The notes beneath the pieces were generated by a model that saw nothing but the letters and a program-made list of their open reading frames with translations, was not told where the DNA came from and searched no databases. Position numbers and translations under genes: made by a program. A DNA stretch of 9,762 bases from Alphaproteobacteria bacterium (GTDB taxonomy: Bacteria; Pseudomonadota; Alphaproteobacteria; RF32; CAG-239), in the NCBI GenBank assembly GCA_003542415.1, contig DPKR01000003.1:1-9762 (forward strand), written 5' to 3'. Shown piece after piece: positions 1 to 5,658 of this stretch (positions within the stretch are counted from its first letter, which is position 1; each line of letters starts with the position of its first letter).

Positions 1-129
1 GCATTGCTTTCTGACTTGAGCTCAGCCATCACCGGTGAAGTTGTTCATGTGGATGCCGGGTATCATCAAACTGCAATGTTTAATATTGATAAGGCAAAAG
101 AACTTGCCGCCGTTTTGGAGGAATTTTAA
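1..129 (+). CDS. fabI: Enoyl-[acyl-carrier-protein] reductase [NADH] FabI, C-terminal 42 residues (5' end outside window)
   Basis: FabI carries out the last, NAD(P)H-dependent reduction of each fatty-acid elongation cycle in the cytoplasm. Only the C-terminus is present: frame 1 is open from base 1 to the TAA at 127-129. The visible residues include LLSDLSSAITGEVVHVDAGY, the conserved end of the Rossmann fold in FabI-type short-chain reductases (compare the S-x-G/I-x-GEV-x-HVD-G-x block of the family). The tail after this block, which ends in KAKELAAVLEEF, is a little longer than I recall for E. coli FabI. The stop codon shares its last A with the ATG of the next gene (TAATG), so the two are probably cotranscribed and translationally coupled. 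The active-site Tyr and Lys lie outside the window, so catalytic integrity cannot be judged. Confidence 0.88.
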   Translation, partial: ALLSDLSSAITGEVVHVDAGYHQTAMFNIDKAKELAAVLEEF

Positions 130-890
130 TGATTAAAATATCTGCATACATTGTGACCTTAAACGAAGAAGCACGTTTAGACAGGACCTTAAAAGCCGTT
201 TCAAAAATTGCTGATGAGATTATTGTTGTTGACAGCGGCAGCACAGACAAAACAAAAGAAATTGCTTTGAAAAACAAGGCTCAATTTATCTTTCATAAAT
301 GGAAGAACATATCTTCTCAAAAGAATTTTGCGCAAAATAAATGCAAAAATGATTGGGTTATATCGCTTGATTCAGATGAAGTTCTCTCAGATGATTTGAT
401 TGCTGAAATAAAAGAAATCAAAAAAAATCCGACAGCAGATGCTTATAAGGTAAAAATTTGCGATATTTTGCCCGGTGATAAAAAGCCGAGATTGCTTGCA
501 AAAACATACAATCAAGTTCGCTTATATAACCGCAAAAAAGCCAATATGCCGGATGATTTAACGCATGATCGTGTTGTATTAGGTGATAATTGTTCTGTTT
601 TGCAACTCAAATCGAAGATTTGGCATTATTCTTATGTTTCGCTCACACAGCTTTGGTTTAAGCTCAATATGTATACAGATGAGCTTGTGCAAGTGGCCTT
701 GAAGAAAAACAAAAAATATTCGAAACTTCGCTTATACACCGAAATGCCGCGTCAGTTTTTGTTTTATTACTTTATACGCCGCTACTGTATGTATGGCACA
801 TGCGGATTTTGGATGGCAACATCTTATGCTTATTTCAGATTTTTGAAAATTGCCAAATGGTTTGAATGGCAAGCCTTGCATAAGAAATAA
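129..890 (+). CDS. Family 2 glycosyltransferase, WaaE/KdtX-like (lipopolysaccharide core type)
   Basis: This is a probable GT-A fold, cytoplasmic-face sugar transferase of envelope polysaccharide synthesis. The 253-residue protein opens with the GT2 nucleotide-sugar fold: ISAYIVTLNEE (4-14), then IIVVDSGSTD (31-40). The segment W-x5-QKNFA (58-68) followed by DWVISLDSDE (75-84) is typical of the WaaE/KdtX subgroup, with D81-x-D83 the likely metal-binding DXD. The C-terminal half has RLYNRKK (131-137) and IWHYSYVS (164-171), also shared by that subgroup, and is rich in aromatic and basic residues, consistent with peripheral membrane association. The length matches the family (about 250-260). 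GGAGGA at 117-122 gives a strong ribosome-binding site six bases before the ATG. The gene overlaps fabI by one base and is followed by a terminator, so it is the last gene of that operon. The sugar and acceptor cannot be read from the sequence; other GT2 roles, such as exopolysaccharide, remain possible. Confidence 0.85.
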   Translation: MIKISAYIVTLNEEARLDRTLKAVSKIADEIIVVDSGSTDKTKEIALKNKAQFIFHKWKNISSQKNFAQNKCKNDWVISLDSDEVLSDDLIAEIKEIKKNPTADAYKVKICDILPGDKKPRLLAKTYNQVRLYNRKKANMPDDLTHDRVVLGDNCSVLQLKSKIWHYSYVSLTQLWFKLNMYTDELVQVALKKNKKYSKLRLYTEMPRQFLFYYFIRRYCMYGTCGFWMATSYAYFRFLKIAKWFEWQALHKK

Positions 891-893
891 ATC

Positions 894-921
894 AAAAGCC
901 CTCGTTTGAGGGCTTTTTTTT
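894..921 (+). terminator. Intrinsic terminator after the glycosyltransferase gene
   Basis: AAAAGCCCTC (894-903) pairs perfectly with GAGGGCTTTT (908-917) around a GTTT loop and runs into eight T (914-921). It ends the fabI-glycosyltransferase transcript. Its T tract overlaps the stop codon of the converging permease gene. On the other strand the hairpin is followed only by TTTTGATTT, so termination in that direction would be weaker. Confidence 0.9.
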
Positions 922-1702
922 AAAACCAGCTGATAAAATATCCGCAGGCATCCCAAATCACTTTGATAAACAAAATTGCAATAACGGATAAAATAACCAG
1001 GCGGACAACCTTTGCACCGTTTTTCATCGCAATGCCGGCGCCAAAATAATGCCCCGCCATGCTAAAAACTGCTGCTGCCAAACCGAGCGGAATAAGCACA
1101 GCACCATTTAATAAAAACACAACAAGGGAAGATCCTGTTGCAATCAAGTTCACCACTTTTGCATTTCCTTCTGCGGTTAAGATATTCATTTTTGCCAAAC
1201 TTACATATACCAAAATTAAGAATGTGCCTGAACCGGGGCCATAAAAGCCATCGTAGATACCCAATAAAAATGTTGATATACCGACAATTATGTATTGTTT
1301 TGTGCGTGAAATGACTTGGCTGTTTTTAGGCTCTAAATCTTTTTTAAGTAAAACATAAATCGCAATTAGCGGCAACAAAATGAGTAAGATAATTTTAAAA
1401 ACGGCATCATCTAAAAAAAGCGCAACCTGAGCACCGGCAATTGCGCCAAAAAAGGCTGTCACAACCCCGATCACCGAAAGCTCGTAATCGTAATAATTAT
1501 GTTTCCAATAACGCGCCGTTGAAACAATTGTGCCGAGGGTTGACGAAAGTTTATTTGTGCCGACAGCCATGTGCGCCGGAAGGCCTGCAATTAAATAAGC
1601 GGGGAGGGATATTAATCCGCCGCCGCCACCGATTGCGTCAATAAATTCCGCCAAGAACACTAACGGGCAAACAATTAAAAACATAGATAGTGTGAGTTCC
1701 AT
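920..1702 (-). CDS. TSUP (TauE/SafE, DUF81) family membrane permease
   Basis: This is a probable inner-membrane transporter of the sulfite/sulfonate/thiosulfate exporter-permease family; the actual substrate is unknown. The 260-residue protein has about eight hydrophobic segments. It carries the two diagnostic, internally repeated motifs: DAIGGGGGLISLP (22-34) and DGFYGPGSGTFL (151-162), each followed by an N/K-containing partner (GTNKLSS at 48-54, GNAKVVNL at 179-186). This start (ATG, complement of 1700-1702) is chosen because GGAGAAG (complement of 1707-1713) sits just upstream and the protein then begins directly with a membrane segment. The frame stays open to 1927, but the extra 75 residues would be Ser/Lys-rich, unlike the family, and would run over the start of hydE. 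The gene diverges from hydE across 67 bases. No neighbour indicates a sulfur substrate. Confidence 0.85.
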   Translation of the reverse strand: MELTLSMFLIVCPLVFLAEFIDAIGGGGGLISLPAYLIAGLPAHMAVGTNKLSSTLGTIVSTARYWKHNYYDYELSVIGVVTAFFGAIAGAQVALFLDDAVFKIILLILLPLIAIYVLLKKDLEPKNSQVISRTKQYIIVGISTFLLGIYDGFYGPGSGTFLILVYVSLAKMNILTAEGNAKVVNLIATGSSLVVFLLNGAVLIPLGLAAAVFSMAGHYFGAGIAMKNGAKVVRLVILSVIAILFIKVIWDACGYFISWF

Positions 1703-1726
1703 AAAACTTCTCCATGATATAAATGA

Positions 1727-1752
1727 TAAAAGCTTAAAACATATTGCTTTTA
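1727..1752. promoter_or_regulatory. Inverted repeat in the divergent permease-hydE gap (possible operator)
   Basis: TAAAAGC (1727-1733) and GCTTTTA (1746-1752) form a perfect 7-base inverted repeat with a 12-base spacer. It lies in the only non-coding sequence between two divergent genes, where a regulator could act on both. It does not match the FNR consensus (TTGAT-N4-ATCAA). In such AT-rich DNA a 7-base repeat can arise by chance, so this is only a candidate. Confidence 0.3.
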
Positions 1753-1771
1753 AAAATTGACTTTTTATAAT
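1744..1771 (+). promoter_or_regulatory. Candidate sigma70 promoter of hydE, implying a leaderless transcript
   Basis: A perfect -10 TATAAT lies at 1766-1771, with a poor -35 (TTGCTT, 1744-1749) 16 bases upstream. Transcription would start about 1778-1779, exactly at the second ATG of hydE (1779-1781). No Shine-Dalgarno sequence precedes either the 1770 or the 1779 ATG. The -10 element itself overlaps the 1770 ATG. Confidence 0.4.
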
Positions 1772-2789
1772 GCTTTTTATGATAGATAAAGATGAAATTG
1801 TCAAGTTGCTTAAAACAAATGATGAACAAGCACTTTTTAAAAAAGCCGATTTTGTGCGCAAACAATATGTCGGGGATGAGGTATATTTGCGCGGACTTAT
1901 TGAGTTTTCAAACATATGCCGCAACAACTGTCTTTATTGCGGCATCAGAAAAGGCAATTCAAAAGCAATTCGCTACCATATGAACGAAGATGAACTGATT
2001 GATATGGCGCACAAGGCAGCTGATATCGGTTTTAAAACCATTGTTTTGCAATCCGGTGAAGATATGTATTATAATAAAGACCGTATGTGCCGGATTATTG
2101 AAGCGATCAAAAAGTTTGATGTTGCCATAACATTGAGTATCGGCGAAAGAACATATGCTGAATATAAAGCCTTTCGCGAGGCGGGTGCAGACCGCTATTT
2201 GATGCGCATTGAAACAACAGATAAAAATCTTTATCACAAACTTGATCCTGAGATGAGTTGGGATAGGCGTCATGAATGTTTAATGGCAATTAAAGAACTC
2301 GGTTATGAGCTCGGATCCGGCATTATGGTAGGACTTCCCGAACAGACAATCGAATCGATTGCCGATGATTTGCTTTATTTAAAAAATATCAATGTTGATA
2401 TGGCAGGAATAGGTCCTTTTATTCCTCATCAACAAACTCCCCTTAAAAACGAAAAGGGCGGAAGTTTGAGTTTAGCGCTTCGCACGATGGCCGTTATGCG
2501 CCTTTTAATGCCCGATATCAATATTCCGGCAACTACGGCTATGGAGAGTTTACATCCCAAAGGGCGAATAATGGCGCTTCAAGCAGGTGCAAATGTTGTT
2601 ATGCCAAATGTCACAGAAGGGGAATACCGCAAATTTTATGAGCTCTATCCGGGCAAAATTTGTGTTGACGAACAGCCCTTACAGTGCAAAACCTGTATTG
2701 GAATAAAAATTCAAAGCATCGGACGAAAAGTCGGTATGGGATATGGCGGACATAACGGCAAATTACCGATTAAGCCTCAAGAGAATTAA
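1770..2789 (+). CDS. hydE: [FeFe]-hydrogenase maturase HydE, radical SAM enzyme
   Basis: HydE is a cytoplasmic radical-SAM enzyme that works with HydG and HydF to build the dithiolate-bridged [2Fe] subcluster of the [FeFe]-hydrogenase H-cluster. The protein has 339 residues, near the usual 340-350. The SAM-binding [4Fe-4S] motif is C50-x3-C54-x2-C57 (NICRNNCLYCGIR). A second motif, C298-x7-C306-x2-C309, has the same spacing as the three cysteines that bind the auxiliary cluster in Thermotoga HydE; these are absent from many homologues. Other HydE blocks are KTIVLQSGED (89-98), GADRYLMRIETT (139-150), GIMVGLPEQT (184-193), GIGPFIPH (213-220), NIPATTAM (251-258), and GANVVMPN (273-280) with LYPGKIC (292-298). 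These separate it from biotin synthase and PylB. Two starts are possible, 1770 and 1779; neither has a ribosome-binding site, and a -10 overlapping the first favours 1779. No hydF, hydG or hydrogenase lies nearby. The 3' end overlaps the converging mutT by 20 bases. Confidence 0.93.
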   Translation: MLFMIDKDEIVKLLKTNDEQALFKKADFVRKQYVGDEVYLRGLIEFSNICRNNCLYCGIRKGNSKAIRYHMNEDELIDMAHKAADIGFKTIVLQSGEDMYYNKDRMCRIIEAIKKFDVAITLSIGERTYAEYKAFREAGADRYLMRIETTDKNLYHKLDPEMSWDRRHECLMAIKELGYELGSGIMVGLPEQTIESIADDLLYLKNINVDMAGIGPFIPHQQTPLKNEKGGSLSLALRTMAVMRLLMPDINIPATTAMESLHPKGRIMALQAGANVVMPNVTEGEYRKFYELYPGKICVDEQPLQCKTCIGIKIQSIGRKVGMGYGGHNGKLPIKPQEN

Positions 2790-3168
2790 TATAGGCTTTA
2801 ATGATCGGTACATCCGCAGGTGAAAATTCATATTTCAAAAGCTCTTTGGGATATACCCACAAAACTTGTTCATGTTCACAAATTTTCGGAATATCAAAAC
2901 TTTTTGTTTCAGCAAAGAAAGCGTTAATTACAAAGCTCCCAAAATCATAGTCATATGCTTTTTGCATAAAAAGGGAACCGACTTTGACTTCAAGTCCCAT
3001 TTCTTCCATCAGCTCACGTTTCAAACAATCTTGCAACGTTTCGCCTTGTTCGAGTTTTCCGCCCGGCAACTCCCAAAGAAATTCCAAATCTTTTCCTTTT
3101 TTGCGTTGCCCAATCAAAATTTTGCCGGCATGTAAAATGATGCCGGCAGCAATTTGTTTTTGAACCAT
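2770..3168 (-). CDS. mutT: MutT-type Nudix hydrolase (8-oxo-dGTP diphosphatase)
   Basis: This enzyme probably hydrolyses oxidised dGTP to the monophosphate, cleansing the nucleotide pool and preventing A:T to C:G transversions. The 132-residue protein holds a complete Nudix box G-x5-E-x7-RE-L-x-EE-x-G-L from G37 to L59, including REL (51-53) and EE (55-56), the metal-binding glutamates. It is preceded by FLWELPGGK (30-38), as in MutT. The end, FSPADVPIIKAYINSL, resembles the FPPAN-x-P-x-I segment of E. coli MutT, which supports MutT over other Nudix subfamilies. The ATG follows the gcrA stop with no gap (TAAATG, complement of 3166-3171) and has only a weak purine-rich ribosome-binding site, so its translation probably depends on gcrA. 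The 3' end overlaps hydE, which is read the other way, by 20 bases. Confidence 0.88.
   Translation of the reverse strand: MVQKQIAAGIILHAGKILIGQRKKGKDLEFLWELPGGKLEQGETLQDCLKRELMEEMGLEVKVGSLFMQKAYDYDFGSFVINAFFAETKSFDIPKICEHEQVLWVYPKELLKYEFSPADVPIIKAYINSLEA
3123..3148 (-). repeat. Perfect 9-bp inverted repeat inside the 5' coding part of mutT
   Basis: TGCCGGCAT (3123-3131) and ATGCCGGCA (3140-3148) are exact inverted copies separated by eight bases. Together they would fold into a GC-rich hairpin over codons 7-16 of mutT. It is not followed by a T tract in either direction, so it is not a terminator. It could modulate mutT translation or mRNA stability, or may simply reflect the Ala-Gly codons there. 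Confidence 0.45.
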
Positions 3169-3639
3169 TTATTTTTCTTTCTTTCCCGGTTTGACGTATG
3201 CAATGGCTGAGTGTTCATCACAATATGTTTGTCCGGCACGAACTTTTCTGCCGCAAAAACAAAAATTATCATCTTTCGGATCGCCTATCGGCCAACGACA
3301 TGTGTGACTGTCAAGCTCGCTTAGTTTGATGCATGTGTTTTTATGAACCTTAACTTCAGGAGCGGTCGTGACAACCTTCTGTGGCTTTGCTGGTTTAACA
3401 TTCTCTTTTGCAATCTGTTTTGAAGATTTTGTTTCTTTTTCTATCACATCAACATTTTCAGAATCAATTTCTTCTTCCTTCTTTTTAATGGGGGAGGGAC
3501 GAGCTGTCAGATTTAGGCGATGAACCTTGCCGACAATTGAGTTTTTTGACACTCCGAGTTCTTTTGCAATTTCGTTGGTTGTTAAACCTCTTTTCCACAT
3601 TTGTTTTAAACTGTCAATCATTTCAGTGGTCCAGGCCAT
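3169..3639 (-). CDS. gcrA: GcrA cell-cycle regulator (sigma70 cofactor)
   Basis: In Caulobacter, GcrA binds RNA polymerase sigma70 and stimulates promoters with CcrM-methylated GANTC, driving replication and division genes. The 156-residue protein has the N-terminal helix-turn-helix: MAWTTEMIDSLK (1-12), GLTTNEIAKELGV (18-30) and SKNSIVGKVHRLNL (31-44), which aligns with the Caulobacter block containing VIGKVHRLGL. A Lys/Glu-rich linker (about 50-100) leads to the conserved C-terminal sigma-binding module: C114-RWPIGDP (115-121), FCFCGRK (126-132) and YCDEHSAIAY (139-148). I start at the ATG at complement of 3637-3639 because GGAGG (complement of 3645-3649) lies five bases upstream and the protein then begins like known GcrA. 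An ATG four codons earlier, which itself contains the start of the GGAGG, would add MEEN. The gene is upstream of, and abuts, mutT. Confidence 0.95.
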   Translation of the reverse strand: MAWTTEMIDSLKQMWKRGLTTNEIAKELGVSKNSIVGKVHRLNLTARPSPIKKKEEEIDSENVDVIEKETKSSKQIAKENVKPAKPQKVVTTAPEVKVHKNTCIKLSELDSHTCRWPIGDPKDDNFCFCGRKVRAGQTYCDEHSAIAYVKPGKKEK

Positions 3640-3694
3640 GTTTTCCTCCATTAAAAAAAATGAAATAATCTTTTTTTTACTTTAATCTAAGATT

Positions 3695-3722
3695 TTTATG
3701 AAGTCTAGAGTTAATTTTTCAA
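3695..3722 (-). promoter_or_regulatory. Candidate sigma70 promoter of gcrA-mutT
   Basis: On the minus strand, TTGAAA (complement of 3717-3722; 5 of 6 matches to the -35) is followed after 16 bases by CATAAA (complement of 3695-3700; 4 of 6). This would give a leader of about 50 bases before the gcrA ATG. The region is very AT-rich, so chance matches are likely. No GANTC site lies in this intergenic region. Confidence 0.35.
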
Positions 3723-3784
3723 AATATCACTTTTTTTTCTGTTTTTTATATGTTATCTTTAAAGCAAAATTTGGAATTAAAAAA

Positions 3785-5017
3785 ATGAAAAAATATATTT
3801 TAACGCTTTTGTTTTTGCTTTTTAGTTTTTCTGCAAAATCTGAAATACCTGACTTTTCAAAATATTTCGAGGTCGATCTGGATGCACCGCTCCCTGATTT
3901 GGAAAAACTCAAAGAAGAATATATTGCTCAAAGTCAAATTTATGAACCTCGTTATGTTGTGAGCTGGGATATGGGGCCGACTTTTGATCGTATTTGGCGC
4001 GAGGTTATTACGGCTTATGGCACAAGCGAAAAGCGCATACGTTCTGCAGGCGAAGAAGATTTAACGGATATGATTGCGAGTTTGCCCAAAGAATTTTATC
4101 CTTATATTGGTCCTCTTTTGCACTCTGTTCCCGGAATTCCGGAAAAAATATTGAATATGCCGGGTATCAAAGAAACAAAGAATAAATTTCCGGAACGTAT
4201 TGCACCGCAGCTTCAAGGAATTGAAGATTTGGAGTTTTTATCTCCCTATCTTTATATTCTTCTGATGCCGGAAATGTGGCCCAATAACAACAAGCCGATT
4301 GAAACACCAAAGAAAAGAAGGGCGAAAATTCCTCAAACACCATATAATCCTGATTTTTACGCAAATGTTTTCAACAGTGTTCCCAAAGGAGGTTTCGGAG
4401 GGGCAAATACCAGAGGTGAACGCCCTCTTGAGGACAAACTCAGAACCTTAAAAGTCACAAAAACATCTCCTTTAACAACAGCTGATATTGTTGCTTTCAC
4501 AAACACTTTAGACGGGGTTTTTGCTTTTGCGACTTTTGATAACAAATTTAAAGTTGTTCAAGCAAGCTTTTTGCTTGATTATTATGAAGCAAAAAACGGA
4601 ACGGCACTTGATATGAACAGCTTGAAGGATATTGTTAATCCTTGCCAGAGATTGGCGCTTAAAATTAAATGGGCCGGGCTTGAAACAGAGTTTTCGAAAA
4701 ATATTGCCAAAGAAGGATTTAACCTCAAAGATTGGGCTTTGACTTGCGATAAAACAATCAAGGCCTACCGCACAATTTTGGTTTCAGACGGAAAGCTCGC
4801 TTCATTGCGGCTGTACAGAAAAGGTGTTTATAATGCCTATATGCAATCTCTGGCACCAAAATGGCGTGACAGACAATTTGCAACCATGCAAGGGGTTCTT
4901 AAAATGTATGAAACGAATCGCAACGATGTTATTGAAGCTTTGAAAAACGAACACATCATCCAAGAGAAATTAAAACCCTTCGGACCTCTTATGCTTACAT
5001 CACCGCTCAGCTATTAA
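3785..5017 (+). CDS. Unrecognised secreted (probably periplasmic) protein, 410 residues
   Basis: I do not recognise the family. The chosen start gives a textbook Sec signal peptide: MKKY, a hydrophobic core ILTLLFLLFSF, then SAKS-E, with cleavage likely after residue 19. There is no lipobox cysteine. GGA (3773-3775) is a weak ribosome-binding site nine bases upstream. An in-frame ATG at 3698 would bury the signal peptide behind 29 Phe/Lys-rich residues and is rejected. The mature part has no further membrane segment. It contains a Pro-rich, basic stretch (about 165-190, with KKRRAK at 176-181) and a Gly-rich stretch (201-212). Its only two cysteines are C287 and C321, 34 residues apart, suggesting one disulfide. 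The C-terminal third looks helical and charged. The gene stands alone between divergent gcrA and rpoZ, so context gives no clue to function. No terminator hairpin is evident after its stop. Confidence 0.8.
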   Translation: MKKYILTLLFLLFSFSAKSEIPDFSKYFEVDLDAPLPDLEKLKEEYIAQSQIYEPRYVVSWDMGPTFDRIWREVITAYGTSEKRIRSAGEEDLTDMIASLPKEFYPYIGPLLHSVPGIPEKILNMPGIKETKNKFPERIAPQLQGIEDLEFLSPYLYILLMPEMWPNNNKPIETPKKRRAKIPQTPYNPDFYANVFNSVPKGGFGGANTRGERPLEDKLRTLKVTKTSPLTTADIVAFTNTLDGVFAFATFDNKFKVVQASFLLDYYEAKNGTALDMNSLKDIVNPCQRLALKIKWAGLETEFSKNIAKEGFNLKDWALTCDKTIKAYRTILVSDGKLASLRLYRKGVYNAYMQSLAPKWRDRQFATMQGVLKMYETNRNDVIEALKNEHIIQEKLKPFGPLMLTSPLSY

Positions 5018-5036
5018 AAATATTTGAAAAAAAGTG

Positions 5037-5065
5037 TTGCATTTTAAAAAGAGAATCGTTATAAG
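5037..5065 (+). promoter_or_regulatory. Candidate rpoZ promoter with a GANTC site in the spacer
   Basis: TTGCAT (5037-5042) and TATAAG (5060-5065; 5 of 6 to the -10 consensus) are separated by 17 bases. GAATC (5053-5057), a CcrM methylation site, lies within the spacer two bases upstream of the -10. This is the arrangement known for GcrA-activated promoters in Caulobacter. Transcription would begin about 5072, leaving a leader of roughly 37 bases. The AAAAGG at 5095-5100 is the likely rpoZ ribosome-binding site. Confidence 0.55.
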
Positions 5066-5108
5066 TTTAGCAATGGAAATTTGACTTAATTTTTAAAAGG
5101 TTAAAAAC

Positions 5109-5576
5109 ATGGCTCGTGTTACAGTAGAAGATTGTATTGAAAAATTGCCGAATCGTTATGAACTCTTGATGGTTGCAGCTCAGCGCGCAAAAGATATTGA
5201 ACAAGGTTCTCCCATCCGTGTTGAACGTGATAATGATAAAAACACTGTTGTTGCTTTGCGCGAAATTGCTGAAGACAAAGTCAGCATTGAAGATTTACAA
5301 AAATCGCTCGTTTTGAATTTGCAAAAATATGTTGAAGTTGAAGAACCGGAAGAAGAAGAAATTGAAATTGTTGCCGCCGAAAAAGAGCTTGCTGATTTGG
5401 ATGCTCAATTTGATACATCTATGCTTCTTGATGATAACTTGGATGACGGTATGCAAATCAGAGACGAAGGTTCAGATTCACTTGATGATTTAGATGATAC
5501 GGATTTTTCAGATGAAGCCATTGAAGATGAAGCATCAGGCGCTGATGATTTTTCCGATGAAAGTGATGAATTTTAA
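5109..5576 (+). CDS. rpoZ: DNA-directed RNA polymerase omega subunit with a long acidic C-terminal extension
   Basis: Omega clamps the beta' subunit during RNA polymerase assembly and forms part of a (p)ppGpp-binding site in E. coli. The N-terminal 75 residues are the omega fold: MARVTVEDCIEKLPNRYELL (1-20), VAAQRAKDIEQG (22-33) and VVALREIAEDKVS (47-59). The remaining 80 residues are an extreme acidic tail, with 36 Asp/Glu and two basic residues (K92, R118), and many Asp-Asp and Ser-Asp pairs toward the end. The total of 155 residues exceeds the 90 or so of E. coli and is long even among alphaproteobacteria, where moderate extensions occur. AAAAGG (5095-5100) is the ribosome-binding site. 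The gene is followed by a terminator and then rsh, the rpoZ-spoT order common in Proteobacteria. The acidic tail is presumably disordered; its role is unknown. Confidence 0.95.
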   Translation: MARVTVEDCIEKLPNRYELLMVAAQRAKDIEQGSPIRVERDNDKNTVVALREIAEDKVSIEDLQKSLVLNLQKYVEVEEPEEEEIEIVAAEKELADLDAQFDTSMLLDDNLDDGMQIRDEGSDSLDDLDDTDFSDEAIEDEASGADDFSDESDEF

Positions 5577-5604
5577 GATTATCTAAATCTTTTTTATCTA
5601 AATT

Positions 5605-5637
5605 AATAGCAGAAATTTTCAATTCTGCTATTTTTTT
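5605..5637 (+). terminator. Intrinsic terminator/attenuator between rpoZ and rsh
   Basis: AATAGCAGAA (5605-5614) pairs perfectly with TTCTGCTATT (5623-5632) around an 8-base loop, followed by seven T (5631-5637). Only 21 bases separate it from the rsh ATG, which leaves little room for a separate promoter downstream. It therefore probably allows partial read-through and sets the rpoZ:rsh ratio, unless rsh has a promoter inside or upstream of the hairpin. Confidence 0.85.
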
Positions 5638-5658
5638 ATACCGATAAAAAGGAACAAA

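Noticed and set aside
1757..1771. TTGACT followed by TATAAT before hydE as a promoter pair
   Set aside because: The gap is three bases, far from the 16-18 needed; only the TATAAT is kept as a candidate -10.
1703..1927. N-terminal extension of the TSUP permease by 75 residues
   Set aside because: It lacks a ribosome-binding site, overlaps hydE, and is unlike the family, whereas the internal ATG at 1702 has GGAGAAG upstream and begins at the first membrane segment.
3653..3678. A8 and T8 arms flanking ten bases in the gcrA leader as a regulatory hairpin
   Set aside because: A pure A-T stem of eight pairs is weak and expected by chance in this AT-rich gap.
3698..3784. Upstream start for the secreted protein
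   Set aside because: It would hide a textbook signal peptide behind 29 Phe/Lys-rich residues and has no ribosome-binding site.
5334..5576. Acidic end of rpoZ as a separate gene or frameshift product
   Set aside because: The reading frame is continuous with the omega fold, codon use is the same, and there is no start or ribosome-binding site at the junction.
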